DNA of 64,000 nucleotides from Paenibacillus albus (GCF_003952225.1 NZ_CP034437.1:5690001-5754000); one strand, 5' to 3'. Shown: positions 26,499 to 35,361, counted from the stretch's first letter. Numbers and translations are program-made. Notes: a model not told the origin generated them from the sequence alone.

Positions 26499-27377
26499 AT
26501 GACCAAGGTTCCTCTGCACCACCATCCGCTGCCCGAGCATGCGGCAGAGCTCTATTTTCATCCGCCTTATATCACATTAGCCCATCTATTCCATGCACCC
26601 TCGCAATGGGATATTCAGAGCCGTATGTTGAGCAGCTATCAGCTGCAATATGCCTTGGAAGGGGCGGCTTCGTATACGATTGAAGGCCAAACCTTTATCA
26701 CCCGTCGCGGCGATTTGATTTATCATTCTCCTCAGCAAGTTCATGAAGTCCATACGATACCGAATGAAACCTACATATGTATCTCTATTCTGTTCGATTT
26801 TGGCGAGATCCCCTACCCTGTGGAACAGCTGCTCGGCTCGAAGCGTTATCTCGGTAATTTTGCCGGGCATCCGATCGAGACGATGCTTACGCAGCTCATC
26901 ACGCATTATCAGCAGCCAGGACTTGCTCATCATGCACAGTGCCAAGGCCTGCTGATGCGTATTCTCGGCGAATTGTCCGGCTGGAAGCAGGAGCAGGAAA
27001 CACGAACAGATCCTCAGCATAAAATTAAGACGAAAATGGTCCTCATCCGGAACTATATCGCGAACAACTACAATCAGAATATTCAGCATCATGAGCTTGA
27101 ACAGTTATCCGGCCTTAGCCGTAACTATATTATACGTAAGTTCCGCGACGCCTTCGGCATCACTCCATTCGATTATTTAACGCGAGTTCGCATTGAACGA
27201 GCCAAGGAGCTTGCCATTCAGACGAGCCTGTCGATCAGCGAGATCGCGAATGCAGTCGGCTACTCGGATGTGCATACGTTTGGCCGCATGTTCAAGAAGA
27301 AGCTTGGTACAAGCTTCAGCCAGTTCTGCTCGTCGATGGTAACGGATCGAATCGGGCGAATAAACGAAAACAACTGA
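26499..27377 (+). CDS. AraC-family transcriptional regulator with cupin sensor
   Basis: A 292-residue regulator. The N-terminal ~150 residues form a cupin-type pocket (YQLQYALEGAASYTIEGQTF, GDLIYHSPQQVHEV) and the C-terminal ~100 a double helix-turn-helix (LEQLSGLSRNYIIRKFRDAF and ISEIANAVGYSDVHTFGRMF). AGAGGTGA lies 6 nt before the ATG. It diverges from the PhyH oxygenase across 143 bp and probably activates it in response to a small ligand. Its stop codon lies inside the terminator stem. Confidence 0.92.
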   Translation: MTKVPLHHHPLPEHAAELYFHPPYITLAHLFHAPSQWDIQSRMLSSYQLQYALEGAASYTIEGQTFITRRGDLIYHSPQQVHEVHTIPNETYICISILFDFGEIPYPVEQLLGSKRYLGNFAGHPIETMLTQLITHYQQPGLAHHAQCQGLLMRILGELSGWKQEQETRTDPQHKIKTKMVLIRNYIANNYNQNIQHHELEQLSGLSRNYIIRKFRDAFGITPFDYLTRVRIERAKELAIQTSLSISEIANAVGYSDVHTFGRMFKKKLGTSFSQFCSSMVTDRIGRINENN

Positions 27378-27409
27378 TTCGCGAATCATGTGCGAATCAG
27401 TTGTTTTCA
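27369..27409. terminator. Terminator of the AraC gene, stem overlapping its stop codon
   Basis: A perfect 14-bp stem (AACAACTGATTCGC and complement, 27369-27405) with a 9-nt loop, and A/T on both flanks, so it may also serve the convergent spore lipoprotein gene. Confidence 0.8.
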
Positions 27410-27445
27410 AGTTGCGAATAGTAAGGAAGAATGCGGTAATGATAG

Positions 27446-28309
27446 CTACTTGCGCGCTGGGAAAATACGGTCGACCATCGCGTTGAACTCCGCAATGAAG
27501 CCTTGGATCGGATGACCAAGTCTTACGTCATTCATGTAACCAGTCATACGGTCGACGAAGTCCGGGTTAGCAGACACGTATACTTCGTTAATCTGCGGCG
27601 CCATCGATTTCACTTCGCTGGCAATCCGGCTTTTCAGGTCGCCGGTAACCATCGAAGTATTGTTCAACGGAGCCGAATTTGGGCTCGAGTACGGTCGGAC
27701 GCGATTGATCGTCGGCGGCATTGTCCGAGTTGGCGTCGAAAGCGGCACACTGCGCATACTGAAGTTTTTGGTCTTCATATTCGGTGACGAGATGGAGCTC
27801 GCACGCGTTTTGCCTTTGCTGCTCATGCTTAGGCTCGTGCCCGATGACATGATCTTCATGTAAGGGCGCTGGTAAGCCTGCTGTGTACGGCTAAGCGGCA
27901 TCGGTGTCTGCGCATAGTTCATTGCCCTTGTCCCTTTTGCGGAGACATTATGGTCTTTGAACGACACCGCGACATAAGCATTGTTATCCGTCAGCATGAC
28001 ATAAGCTTTATTCACCTCAGGCATCGCTTCGAGCCGTTTGGCAATCGAATCGCTCATCTCCAGACGGTAATTCTTGTGCAATCCAACAATGTTGTTGCTG
28101 TTCAGACGATGACCGTCTACCCGGTTCATCTCATTCATCTGATCATTGGCAAATCTGGAATGAATGATTCGATTGCCATTCATATCATAAGCTACACTAT
28201 TGCCCCGGATATTACGGTTACCTAAGTCACCCTGCTTGTTGTCCATACACCCTGTCAACATCGTCGTCAACATGGCGCCGGCTGCGAGCATTGCAAATTT
28301 CCGCTGCAT
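27446..28309 (-). CDS. YhcN/YlaJ-family sporulation lipoprotein
   Basis: A 287-residue lipoprotein: signal peptide MQRKFAMLAAGAMLTTMLTG with a lipobox LTGC, then an N-rich segment and a YhcN/YlaJ domain (SDSIAKRLEAMPEVNKAYVM, DNNAYVAVSF at about 85-125). A low-complexity Ser/Pro/Thr/Met linker (about 140-215) divides it from a conserved C-terminal stretch (LKSRIASEVKSMAPQINEVYVSANPDFVDR). Family members sit on the spore inner membrane and aid germination or outgrowth. I chose ATG 28309, with GGAGG 9 nt upstream; two upstream ATGs lack good spacing. Confidence 0.85.
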   Translation of the reverse strand: MQRKFAMLAAGAMLTTMLTGCMDNKQGDLGNRNIRGNSVAYDMNGNRIIHSRFANDQMNEMNRVDGHRLNSNNIVGLHKNYRLEMSDSIAKRLEAMPEVNKAYVMLTDNNAYVAVSFKDHNVSAKGTRAMNYAQTPMPLSRTQQAYQRPYMKIMSSGTSLSMSSKGKTRASSISSPNMKTKNFSMRSVPLSTPTRTMPPTINRVRPYSSPNSAPLNNTSMVTGDLKSRIASEVKSMAPQINEVYVSANPDFVDRMTGYMNDVRLGHPIQGFIAEFNAMVDRIFPARK

Positions 28310-28437
28310 GTGTCCCATCCTCCGTTTCATAAGGAACCGACTTTAGGCGGCCCGGTTATAGCGTTAACCGGAGGGAGACACGCTATGCTGGCAAGTTTTT
28401 AGGTTAAGTTGCGCCTTTTTGCCTGAAGATGTTCCAA

Positions 28438-29418
28438 TTACAAAGCACCTACGACCCGATGTGGAACGTAAAGCTCTTCAAGGGATGCAATTTCTTCCGG
28501 TGTCAGCTTTAAGGTGAGCGAACCAATCGACTCCTCTAGCTGGGCAATGCTAGTCACGCCGATAATCGGAGCAGTTACAGGCTCCTTCTGCAGCAGCCAA
28601 GCAAGAGCGATCTGCACGCGGGGAACACCGCGCCGCTCAGCGATCGCCGCTACCCGATCCGCGATGAATCGATCCGTGGCTGCAGTTGCGTCATATTTCA
28701 TTTTCTGCGCTTGATCCGTTTCGGAACGGTTGGTCGTTACGGACGCATCGCGAACCAATCTGCCGGAAGCAAGCGGGCTGTAAGGGATGACGCCAATTTT
28801 CTCCGTTTTGCAAAGAGGCATCATCTCGCGCTCTTCTTCACGGTAGATCAGGTTCATATGGTTCTGCATCGCCACAAACCTTGTCCATCCATGCTGCTCC
28901 GCGACATGCAGCGCCTTCTGAAATTGCCATGCATACATCGCGGAAGCTCCGATATATCTAGCTTTTCCCGCCTTCACGACATCATGCAAAGCTTCCATCG
29001 TTTCTTCAATGGGCGTATTGTAATCCCAGCGGTGAATTTGGTACAAGTCCACATAATCGGTTCCGAGCCGCTTCAAGCTTGCATCAATCTGACTCATGAT
29101 TGCTTTGCGCGAAAGACCTGCACCGTTGGGTCCTTCATTCATTCGGAAAAACACTTTCGTAGCGATGACGATTTCATCCCGATTGGCGTAGTCCTTAAGC
29201 GCTCGCCCTACAATCTCCTCGCTTGAGCCGGTTCCGTATATGTTCGCCGTATCAAAAAAATTAATGCCAAGGTCAAGTGCCCTCTTAATGACCGGATGGC
29301 TCTTCTCTTCATTAAGCACCCACGGATGCGTCCACTTCTCCGCTACGCCAAAGCTCATACAGCCAAGGCATAGACGAGAAACGTCCAAACCGGTATTGCC
29401 AAGTTTCACATATTCCAT
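28438..29418 (-). CDS. Aldo/keto reductase (YajO/Tas-like)
   Basis: A 326-residue NADPH-dependent reductase. Signatures: MEYVKLGNTGLDVSRLCLGC at the start, catalytic FFDTANIYGTGSSE, the Lys in VIATKVFF, and YQIHRWD. The C-terminal cofactor segment is VTAPIIGVTSIAQLE. ATG 29418 fits the family N-terminus, with TAGGG 9 nt upstream; the frame runs back to 29502. It is a paralogue of the reductase at 10524-11501, though more like the YajO/Tas group. Monocistronic; substrate unknown. Confidence 0.9.
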   Translation of the reverse strand: MEYVKLGNTGLDVSRLCLGCMSFGVAEKWTHPWVLNEEKSHPVIKRALDLGINFFDTANIYGTGSSEEIVGRALKDYANRDEIVIATKVFFRMNEGPNGAGLSRKAIMSQIDASLKRLGTDYVDLYQIHRWDYNTPIEETMEALHDVVKAGKARYIGASAMYAWQFQKALHVAEQHGWTRFVAMQNHMNLIYREEEREMMPLCKTEKIGVIPYSPLASGRLVRDASVTTNRSETDQAQKMKYDATAATDRFIADRVAAIAERRGVPRVQIALAWLLQKEPVTAPIIGVTSIAQLEESIGSLTLKLTPEEIASLEELYVPHRVVGAL

Positions 29419-29615
29419 TAGATCATTCCCTACTTTCTCCTGAAGGTATGACAAGAGTGTACAGTCTGGAGTTAACTCCAAGTCAATACGATTGTTCAAC
29501 AAATTTTGGCATAATCCTGTTCATCTCTCAGAAAAAAATTCACGCCAATTACATCCGTTTCATTATTCTCATTCGTATTAACAATATGACATCCAGGGGG
29601 TTTGAATCTTTTCGG

Positions 29616-29638
29616 TTAGAGTACCTGATACCTTTAAT
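29616..29638. promoter_or_regulatory. FapR-like box, distal
   Basis: TTAGAGTACCTGATACCTTT contains the GTACCTGATAC core of the FapR operator, with an extra AG after the first TTAG. It lies about 235 bp before the FabH-like gene. The 454-bp region 29419-29872 contains no gene; its visible content is this box, the tandem boxes at 29711-29742 and the ribosome binding site. Confidence 0.5.
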
Positions 29639-29710
29639 CGGCAAAATTGATTGCAATTGAGCAAAGTGTGTGTAGTAGTAGACATGTGCACGAAAGTGGT
29701 GTAAGCTTAT

Positions 29711-29742
29711 ATTAGTACCAAGTACTAGTACCTGATATCAAT
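29711..29742. promoter_or_regulatory. Two overlapping FapR-like boxes
   Basis: ATTAGTACCAAGTACTAG (29711-29728) is an almost perfect FapR inverted repeat. It shares its right arm with a second one, CTAGTACCTGATATCAAT (29725-29742). FapR is the Firmicute repressor of fatty-acid and phospholipid genes, relieved by malonyl-CoA, and fabH genes are classic targets. Confidence 0.7.
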
Positions 29743-29872
29743 GTCTTTGCTCAATGTCATTACTGCGAAGATCTCCACATCAGAATTTACAGTTTTTTTG
29801 CAACCTTACAGCTAATACTTTATTAAACAAGCATGTCTACGAACGACTACTCTTCAAAGGAGTTGAATTATC

Positions 29873-30865
29873 ATGCCGCACTCATCCTTGCGATCTCTTA
29901 CTGCGATTACAGCTTTTGGCGCCTATGTGCCTGAACGCGTGCTGACGAATCATGATCTGGAACAAATGGTGGATACGAATGACGAATGGATTTTTCAGCG
30001 TACGGGGATTAAAGAACGCCGAATTGCCGCAGACGATCAGTTCTGCAGCGATATGTGCTTTGGTGCCGTACGCGATTTGCAGCTGCGCTATGGTGTCGTG
30101 CTTGATGATGTTGACTACATTATCGTTGCAACGACTACGCCGGATACATTCTTCCCAAGCATGTCTGCCCGTGTTCAAGCCGAGTTCGGCATTCCGTCAT
30201 GCGGAGCAGTCGATATTCAAGCTGCGTGTGCCGGTTTCGTCGCAGCGCTTCAGATGGCGAACGGTCTTCTGCTCTCCGGCGTTTATCATAAAATATTAGT
30301 AATTGGAGCGGAGACACTCTCCAAAGCGACTGATTATACAGACCGCACCACCTGCATCCTGTTCGGTGACGGTGCGGGTGCAATGCTGCTCGAGCGGGAT
30401 GACGAAGGCGCCTTCCTCGCTTCCTATTCGGCAACGAATGGAGCAGACGGCCGTCATCTGTATCGTTCCAGCCTTGCCTCTTCCATTAACGGACAGCCGA
30501 TCCAAACGAACGGTCTCATCGTGCAAAATGGCCGCGAGGTGTACAAATGGGCGGTAACGACGGTGCCGAAGGGCATTAAGACGCTGCTCGAGACTAGCGG
30601 CTACACTGTCGACGAGATCGACTGGTTCGTGCCGCATAGCGCGAACATGCGGATCGTGGAATCGATCTGTGAGCGCACCGGCATTCCGCTGGAGCATACA
30701 ATAACGAGCATGGCGCAATATGGCAATACGTCTGCGGCTTCCATTCCGCTCGCGCTTGATCTGGCGATTAAGGATGGACGAATTGCTTCCGGCGATACCA
30801 TTCTACTGTACGGCTTCGGTGGTGGATTGACGGAGTCGGCGCTGTTACTGCGTTGGACGCTGTGA
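29873..30865 (+). CDS. fabH: 3-oxoacyl-[ACP] synthase III (FabH, YhfB/FabHB-like)
   Basis: A 330-residue condensing enzyme that joins acyl-CoA and malonyl-ACP to begin fatty-acid synthesis. The Cys-His-Asn triad is present: Cys119 (QAACAGF), His255 (VPHSANMR) and Asn285 (YGNTSAAS). The N-terminal TNDEWIFQRTGIKERRI is typical. AAAGGAG lies 10 nt before the ATG. The gene stands alone, as yhfB (fabHB) does in Bacillus, and three FapR-like half-overlapping boxes lie upstream, so it is probably repressed when malonyl-CoA is low. Acyl-CoA preference (branched or straight) cannot be told. Confidence 0.93.
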   Translation: MPHSSLRSLTAITAFGAYVPERVLTNHDLEQMVDTNDEWIFQRTGIKERRIAADDQFCSDMCFGAVRDLQLRYGVVLDDVDYIIVATTTPDTFFPSMSARVQAEFGIPSCGAVDIQAACAGFVAALQMANGLLLSGVYHKILVIGAETLSKATDYTDRTTCILFGDGAGAMLLERDDEGAFLASYSATNGADGRHLYRSSLASSINGQPIQTNGLIVQNGREVYKWAVTTVPKGIKTLLETSGYTVDEIDWFVPHSANMRIVESICERTGIPLEHTITSMAQYGNTSAASIPLALDLAIKDGRIASGDTILLYGFGGGLTESALLLRWTL

Positions 30866-30877
30866 CGGCGCGTATGA

Positions 30878-30922
30878 ACAGTCCCTTATGACTTGATCAA
30901 CGGGGGCTGTTTTGTTTTATTT
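30878..30922 (+). terminator. Terminator of the FabH-like gene
   Basis: ACAGTCCC pairs with GGGGGCTGT (30879-30910) and is followed by TTTGTTTTATTTT. Confidence 0.7.
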
Positions 30923-30998
30923 TGTCGATTGGGGGCAAAGGAAGTATACTAGTATTAATGCGTTTACAAGTTTAATAGAAAGAGAAGGTAGCCCCGCC

Positions 30999-31919
30999 AT
31001 GAATGATCTGAAACAAGCCTATGAATTGCTCAGCCTAACGGAAGGCGCATCGAAGGAAGAAGTGGAAAAAAGGTACTTTATATTGCTCCGGCGTGACCGC
31101 TCCAACAAGCAGCGTGAAGCAGATGAGCACGATGATTCCCCTAGCTTGGAAGAGATCAACCGCGCATACCGGCTCATCCTCGGCCATGAAGACGAGAAGA
31201 CGATGGCGAAGTACAACGAGGCTTCTTATGGAAAATATAAAAAGATGGGACCCACGTTCCAGAAAATCGACCATTTCTTCAGCTATTATAAGTTTCACGT
31301 TCTCGGCGTTATTGTGCTGATCATTGCCATTATCTACGGAATCAATGCGTATATTAACCATCGCCATGAGCAAGCAGAGCTTGCGAAGCTGCCTCCGGTA
31401 GATGTCAGCGTCTCCTTCTTCGGTGACTATTTCAACTCGGACGGCACATTCCAGAATTCCGATATGAAGCCGTTTGAGACGAAGTTCGTTTCTCAATTCC
31501 CGCAGTGGAAGCGCGTCGAAGCTTTCTTCACATATGTCCCTCAAGAGATGCAGAGCCAACAGGACTCCGCCTTGATGCAGAAGAGTATCATCGACCTGAT
31601 GATGAACAAAGCCGATGTGTACATTTTGGATAAACCGAATTTTGTCAAGCTTGCGCAAGACGGCTCGCTGCTCCCTCTGGACGGCGATGCTGCCAGCAAA
31701 ATGGGCTTCACCTTCAAGCCTGAATCGGCGTTTAAGACCGTCACTCAGGACGATCCGACACTGCACGTCTACGGCGTTGACATCGCCGGCAGCACGCTGC
31801 TCAAAGAATTGCCGGTCATCGGCAAGGAATACATCGCCGCGATCCGCATCAATGGCGATCATCATGATAATGCGTTCACGTTTATCGAGAAGTACGTCAA
31901 TAGCGTGCCGGCCAAATAA
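30999..31919 (+). CDS. Membrane protein with degenerate J-domain
   Basis: A 306-residue protein. The N-terminal ~75 residues follow the DnaJ helix pattern (LKQAYELLSLTEGASKEEVE, then INRAYRLILGHED), but the diagnostic HPD tripeptide between helices II and III is replaced by RRD, so DnaK stimulation is doubtful. One transmembrane helix (100-119) leads to a C-terminal domain outside the membrane of about 185 residues with no known motif. GAGAAGG lies 10 nt before the ATG 30999. It sits between terminators as a single-gene unit. A scaffold or adaptor role is possible. Confidence 0.75.
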   Translation: MNDLKQAYELLSLTEGASKEEVEKRYFILLRRDRSNKQREADEHDDSPSLEEINRAYRLILGHEDEKTMAKYNEASYGKYKKMGPTFQKIDHFFSYYKFHVLGVIVLIIAIIYGINAYINHRHEQAELAKLPPVDVSVSFFGDYFNSDGTFQNSDMKPFETKFVSQFPQWKRVEAFFTYVPQEMQSQQDSALMQKSIIDLMMNKADVYILDKPNFVKLAQDGSLLPLDGDAASKMGFTFKPESAFKTVTQDDPTLHVYGVDIAGSTLLKELPVIGKEYIAAIRINGDHHDNAFTFIEKYVNSVPAK

Positions 31920-31933
31920 AGAGTTCAATTGGA

Positions 31934-31968
31934 GAACCTCTGCTGCCTTATGGCGGTGGAGGTTTTTA
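31934..31968 (+). terminator. Terminator of the J-domain-like gene
   Basis: AACCTCTGCTGCC pairs imperfectly with GGCGGTGGAGGTT across a TTAT loop and is followed by TTT. Confidence 0.55.
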
Positions 31969-32100
31969 TCATCCGCACAACTCCCCATGGCATATGCACT
32001 TCAGGCTCGTATTAGGGAGCAGTAACCCAAGCCTCTCTCATTCCACCGACATACACTAGCAATAAGTGTCCATGTAAGCGTGTATGAGAGGAAGATTGCG

Positions 32101-33198
32101 ATGAAGCTGCTAGTTACTTATTTTATTCCGAGCGGCGGGATTGAGACGTTGAACCGGCTTCGATTCCATGCGCTTCGCGCGGTCGGCATTGAGGTGCATG
32201 CTCTGTACCTGTGGAACGGCGCGGGTGTACAGAACATGGCGGACATCCCCCATTTTGTGACGAATAACGATCACGAAATCCAGACTGTCCTGCGAGCGGG
32301 CAACTACAATGCAATTATCGTCACCTGCGACCACCTGATGCTCCAGCGGCTGCGCGGACTTGGCTACACCGGCGCCTTAATCTACGAAGCGCAAGGGCTC
32401 GGAACGAAAGAGCAAGCGACAGGCACGCTCGCATTCGGCTCGACGTTTATCCGTGCTTTTGCAAATGCGGCCATCAGTACGCCGACCTCGCACCTGATGG
32501 AGCTATTCCAAACCTACCTCGGCGACCTCCCCCGTTTCTATGTGCAAAATATGATCGACACCAACCAGTTCATCCACAAAGGACCCGCCGCCGCTGCCAC
32601 CTTTAACCTGTCAGGCGCACCGATTATTGGCTGGATCGGACGGTTGGAGCGGAACAAGAACTGGCCCCTATTCCTCGATATCTGCAGCGTGCTGGCATCA
32701 ATTAAACCTTCCTTGCAAATCTGGATGTTCGAAGACGCCACCATCTCTGAGCCTGGCGAACGAGAACGATTCCACGCCCGCGTTCACGAGCTGAATCTGG
32801 CGCATCGGCTGACAGTCCGCTCCAACATCCCGCACAGCCACATGCCGTCCTACTTAACCGCCATCGGCGATTCCGGCGGACTCCTCTTGTCTACCTCGAT
32901 AACCGAAGGCTTCGGCTACGCGGTCGCAGAGGCCATGAGCTGCCGCTGCCCGGTGGTATCCACGGATTCCGACGGCGTACGCTGCTTCATTGACCATAAC
33001 CGAACAGGGAAATTTTTCACCTCCAGCACGATACCGGAAGCAGTCCAGGCCGCAAGCGAGCTGATGGATAATTTGCCACTACGCAGATCGATTCGCGATG
33101 CAGCCGACCAGCACATCCGAACGCATTTCTCGCCAGGGCGCTATGCTGCGGATATCATTAACATCCTCGTGGCCCTCAGACTCCGTCCCTACGTCTAG
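32101..33198 (+). CDS. Glycosyltransferase family 4
   Basis: A 365-residue GT-B glycosyltransferase. The N-terminal lobe starts MKLLVTYFIPSGGIETLNRL with the usual GG acceptor loop; the C-terminal lobe has IIGWIGRLERNKNWPLFLDI and the nucleotide-sugar site STSITEGFGYAVAEAMSCRCPVV (E-x7-E motif). GAGAGGAAG precedes the ATG at 32101. The gene is followed 102 bp later by a GT2 gene on the same strand, and the two may work together on a surface glycan. Donor and acceptor are unknown. Confidence 0.88.
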   Translation: MKLLVTYFIPSGGIETLNRLRFHALRAVGIEVHALYLWNGAGVQNMADIPHFVTNNDHEIQTVLRAGNYNAIIVTCDHLMLQRLRGLGYTGALIYEAQGLGTKEQATGTLAFGSTFIRAFANAAISTPTSHLMELFQTYLGDLPRFYVQNMIDTNQFIHKGPAAAATFNLSGAPIIGWIGRLERNKNWPLFLDICSVLASIKPSLQIWMFEDATISEPGERERFHARVHELNLAHRLTVRSNIPHSHMPSYLTAIGDSGGLLLSTSITEGFGYAVAEAMSCRCPVVSTDSDGVRCFIDHNRTGKFFTSSTIPEAVQAASELMDNLPLRRSIRDAADQHIRTHFSPGRYAADIINILVALRLRPYV

Positions 33199-33300
33199 CA
33201 ACTTCCAAAAATAGTCTCTTACCTAAGAACAACTGCTGTGTCTGCATCCGCCCTGTCCCCATATAGTGAAGATAGAATGAATATCCCGAGGTGAACGATC

Positions 33301-34017
33301 ATGCTGCCAAAAGTGTCAATCATTATCCCCTTCTACAACGATCCCTACGTCGATCAAGCGATCGTCAGCGCACTCTATCAAACCTATCCGAATATTGAGA
33401 TTCTGGTTATCGACGATGGGTCGACGAAGCACCAGGATGTGATTGCGCCCTATCGCTCCCGCATCATCTATCTTGGCAAAGCGAACGGGGGTACCGGCAG
33501 CGCACTCAATTACGGCATCGCGATGGCGACCGGCAAATACGTCGCATGGCTGAGCTCTGACGATCGGTTTCTCCCTGACAAAATCGAACGGCAAGTGGCG
33601 TATATGGAACGAACCGGAGCACGCATCTGCCATACCGACTACCACGTCATGAACGAGAATGGCACCATTACAGAGTATGCGGCCGCAATCAAATTTCCAT
33701 CTGCAAAAGCATTCATTAACGGCATTCGCCATGGCTGTCCGGTTAACGGCTGTACGATCATGATGACGAAGGAGCTGTTTCAAGACATCGGCGGCTTCAA
33801 CGAATCGCTCCCGTACACGCATGATTATGATTTATGGATTCGCGTGCTGCTATCGCGGGTTGATTTTCACTACTTGAACGAGGTGCTGACAGTCTATCGC
33901 CGCCATCAGCAAATGGGAACCGTCCGCAACTTCAACACTGTCATGAAAGAAGCGAATATGGTCAATGCGACGTATGCGGTTCTGCTCGATTCGCTGCTTG
34001 CTCAGCTCCCTGGTTAA
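33301..34017 (+). CDS. Glycosyltransferase family 2
   Basis: A 238-residue GT-A glycosyltransferase: KVSIIIPFYNDPYVDQAI at the start, first acidic motif VIDDGS (37-42), the DxD-type SSDD at 85-88, and the catalytic-base region THDYDLWIRVL. GAGGTGA lies 6-8 nt before the ATG. It is strikingly similar to the GT2 at 57081-57884 (shared KVSIIIPFYNDPYV, GKYxAWLSSDDRF, PVNGCTxMMTK, MGTVR), so the two are paralogues. Here it follows a GT4 gene. No transmembrane segment is seen; substrate unknown. Confidence 0.9.
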   Translation: MLPKVSIIIPFYNDPYVDQAIVSALYQTYPNIEILVIDDGSTKHQDVIAPYRSRIIYLGKANGGTGSALNYGIAMATGKYVAWLSSDDRFLPDKIERQVAYMERTGARICHTDYHVMNENGTITEYAAAIKFPSAKAFINGIRHGCPVNGCTIMMTKELFQDIGGFNESLPYTHDYDLWIRVLLSRVDFHYLNEVLTVYRRHQQMGTVRNFNTVMKEANMVNATYAVLLDSLLAQLPG

Positions 34018-34020
34018 TGA

Positions 34021-34056
34021 GAAAAAGCCTACCGGCGCCTTGAGCGCCGGTAGGCT
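34021..34056 (-). terminator. Terminator between the GT2 and Amj genes
   Basis: A perfect 13-bp stem AGCCTACCGGCGC with its complement around a 5-nt loop; an AAAAA run on the left serves the leftward Amj gene, and the right flank is T-rich enough to act weakly for the GT2. Confidence 0.8.
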
Positions 34057-34066
34057 TGCTGCTTGT

Positions 34067-34858
34067 TCAGATCAGCTTCACGATATAACCGATAAAATAC
34101 GCTGCAGGAATCAGCACGAGCTGCGCGAGCATCGTCCCGAAGAAGCGGGCGGTCATGAGCACGACGTAGATTTTGCCGAGCCGGTCACGATGGGTTTCGT
34201 CATTAAGCGCTTTGTCCGTAATAAGTCCAAGCTGCGGGTCGATGAAGATGGTGAGCAGGATGGTCGCCATCCCGTTAATGAGGCCGGACGCCTGCGATGC
34301 GGTCGTGCTGAATTGCGGATATATATGTGCGGCATACAAGGAAGCGAGAACGCCGACGGTGTAGAAGGAAGTTACAATCATGCTGAGCAAAATAAATTTC
34401 TTTGGAATGCCGAGGTACCGGAATCGTTTGAGATTTAGCTTAGGCGCTTTGAGGTAGTATTTCGTATTTTTCAACTGGCCGACCGAGACGCTTGTAATGA
34501 GCTTCGGTAGCGAGCCCGCGATCTCCAGCTTGGCAATTAGTCTACCGAACAGGCTCACGCATGTGGGAAAAAGAATGATCGCAAACAAGGTCCCAATCGA
34601 CGAAGCGAGCAAAATAAACCGCAAATACGTAAGCAGCGGGAAAGACGTGTGATGCTTCGCGTAATCGACGAACTTGGCGGTCAGCGGCGCTTGCACGAGG
34701 TTCGCCGTACGCGAGACAAGGACGACGATGCCGGTCAGCGACAGCGCGACTGCGATTTTGTTCAGCCGGACGCCTGCAAGCCGTACCGCGTACGACAGTG
34801 TTTCTGTTGTATGAATGATCATCGTCATGATAAATACGATAATGAGATTGTTCGTCAA
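34067..34858 (-). CDS. amj: Alternative lipid II flippase Amj
   Basis: A 263-residue multi-helix membrane protein matching Amj (YdaH) of Bacillus: IIHTTETLSYAVRLAGVR near the N-terminus, the VSRTANLVQAPLTAKFVD loop, and a C-terminal GKIYVVLMTARFFGTMLAQL. Amj moves lipid II across the cytoplasmic membrane for peptidoglycan synthesis and can replace MurJ. The start must be TTG at 34858 (GGAG 11 nt upstream) or an internal ATG, because an in-frame TGA lies three codons further upstream; the TTG gives the family N-terminus. It follows a GNAT gene by 32 bp. Confidence 0.88.
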   Translation of the reverse strand: MTNNLIIVFIMTMIIHTTETLSYAVRLAGVRLNKIAVALSLTGIVVLVSRTANLVQAPLTAKFVDYAKHHTSFPLLTYLRFILLASSIGTLFAIILFPTCVSLFGRLIAKLEIAGSLPKLITSVSVGQLKNTKYYLKAPKLNLKRFRYLGIPKKFILLSMIVTSFYTVGVLASLYAAHIYPQFSTTASQASGLINGMATILLTIFIDPQLGLITDKALNDETHRDRLGKIYVVLMTARFFGTMLAQLVLIPAAYFIGYIVKLI

Positions 34859-34890
34859 GTGCGGGTCATCTCCATAGCGTTCATAGTGTG

Positions 34891-35361
34891 CTACAAGTGT
34901 TTCTCCAGCGCTTCCTCACTTGGGTGGAACCCGCTCCGTTCATAGAATTGGATGCTCGTGCTGCTAGGCCATAGAATGAGAAACTCCACCGCTTGCTCCT
35001 TTGCCCAAAGCTCCATCGCTTGATGAATTTTCGTGCCGATCCCGCGGTCTCGATAGGCGGGACGGGTATAGACATTCGTGACGTAGCCGAAGTACGGGTC
35101 CTCTGTTCTCCCCGGCCTTGGCACCTTATGAATAAGCTGCAAGTACATATGCGAGACAATTCGCCCGTCCTCTTCTGCGACCCAGATGTACCAATCTCCG
35201 CCGGTAATCGCCCGTTCGAGAAACGCCGAGCAGGTTGTGTAGAACTGTTCCTCGCCCTCCGCATTCTGCTGCAGCTCTGGATAATCCTCCATCGTGAACA
35301 CATAGCGTATTCGGGCAAGCTCACTGATATCGGATTCGATTGCTAGTCTAATAGCCGCCAT
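34891..35361 (-). CDS. GNAT-family N-acetyltransferase
   Basis: A 156-residue acetyl-CoA-dependent transferase. The acetyl-CoA pyrophosphate loop is VYTRPAYRDRGIGTKIHQ (motif A, R-x-x-G-x-G) at about 97-114, and motif B includes WPSSTSIQFYERSGF, the usual GNAT ending. AGGAGGTGG lies 5-8 nt before the ATG. It precedes amj by 32 bp on the same strand and may be co-transcribed. Its acceptor (protein, amino acid or antibiotic) is not predictable. Confidence 0.88.
   Translation of the reverse strand: MAAIRLAIESDISELARIRYVFTMEDYPELQQNAEGEEQFYTTCSAFLERAITGGDWYIWVAEEDGRIVSHMYLQLIHKVPRPGRTEDPYFGYVTNVYTRPAYRDRGIGTKIHQAMELWAKEQAVEFLILWPSSTSIQFYERSGFHPSEEALEKHL

Noticed and set aside
28352..28371. CCGGTTA-N6-TAACCGG palindrome between the second reductase and the spore lipoprotein gene
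   Set aside because: It lies near the spore lipoprotein start and has no T tract, so I could not call it a terminator; no regulator is apparent.
29448..29660. Rightward 70-codon frame upstream of fabH
   Set aside because: No ribosome binding site, A+T-rich, and it overlaps a FapR-like box; it resembles no family.
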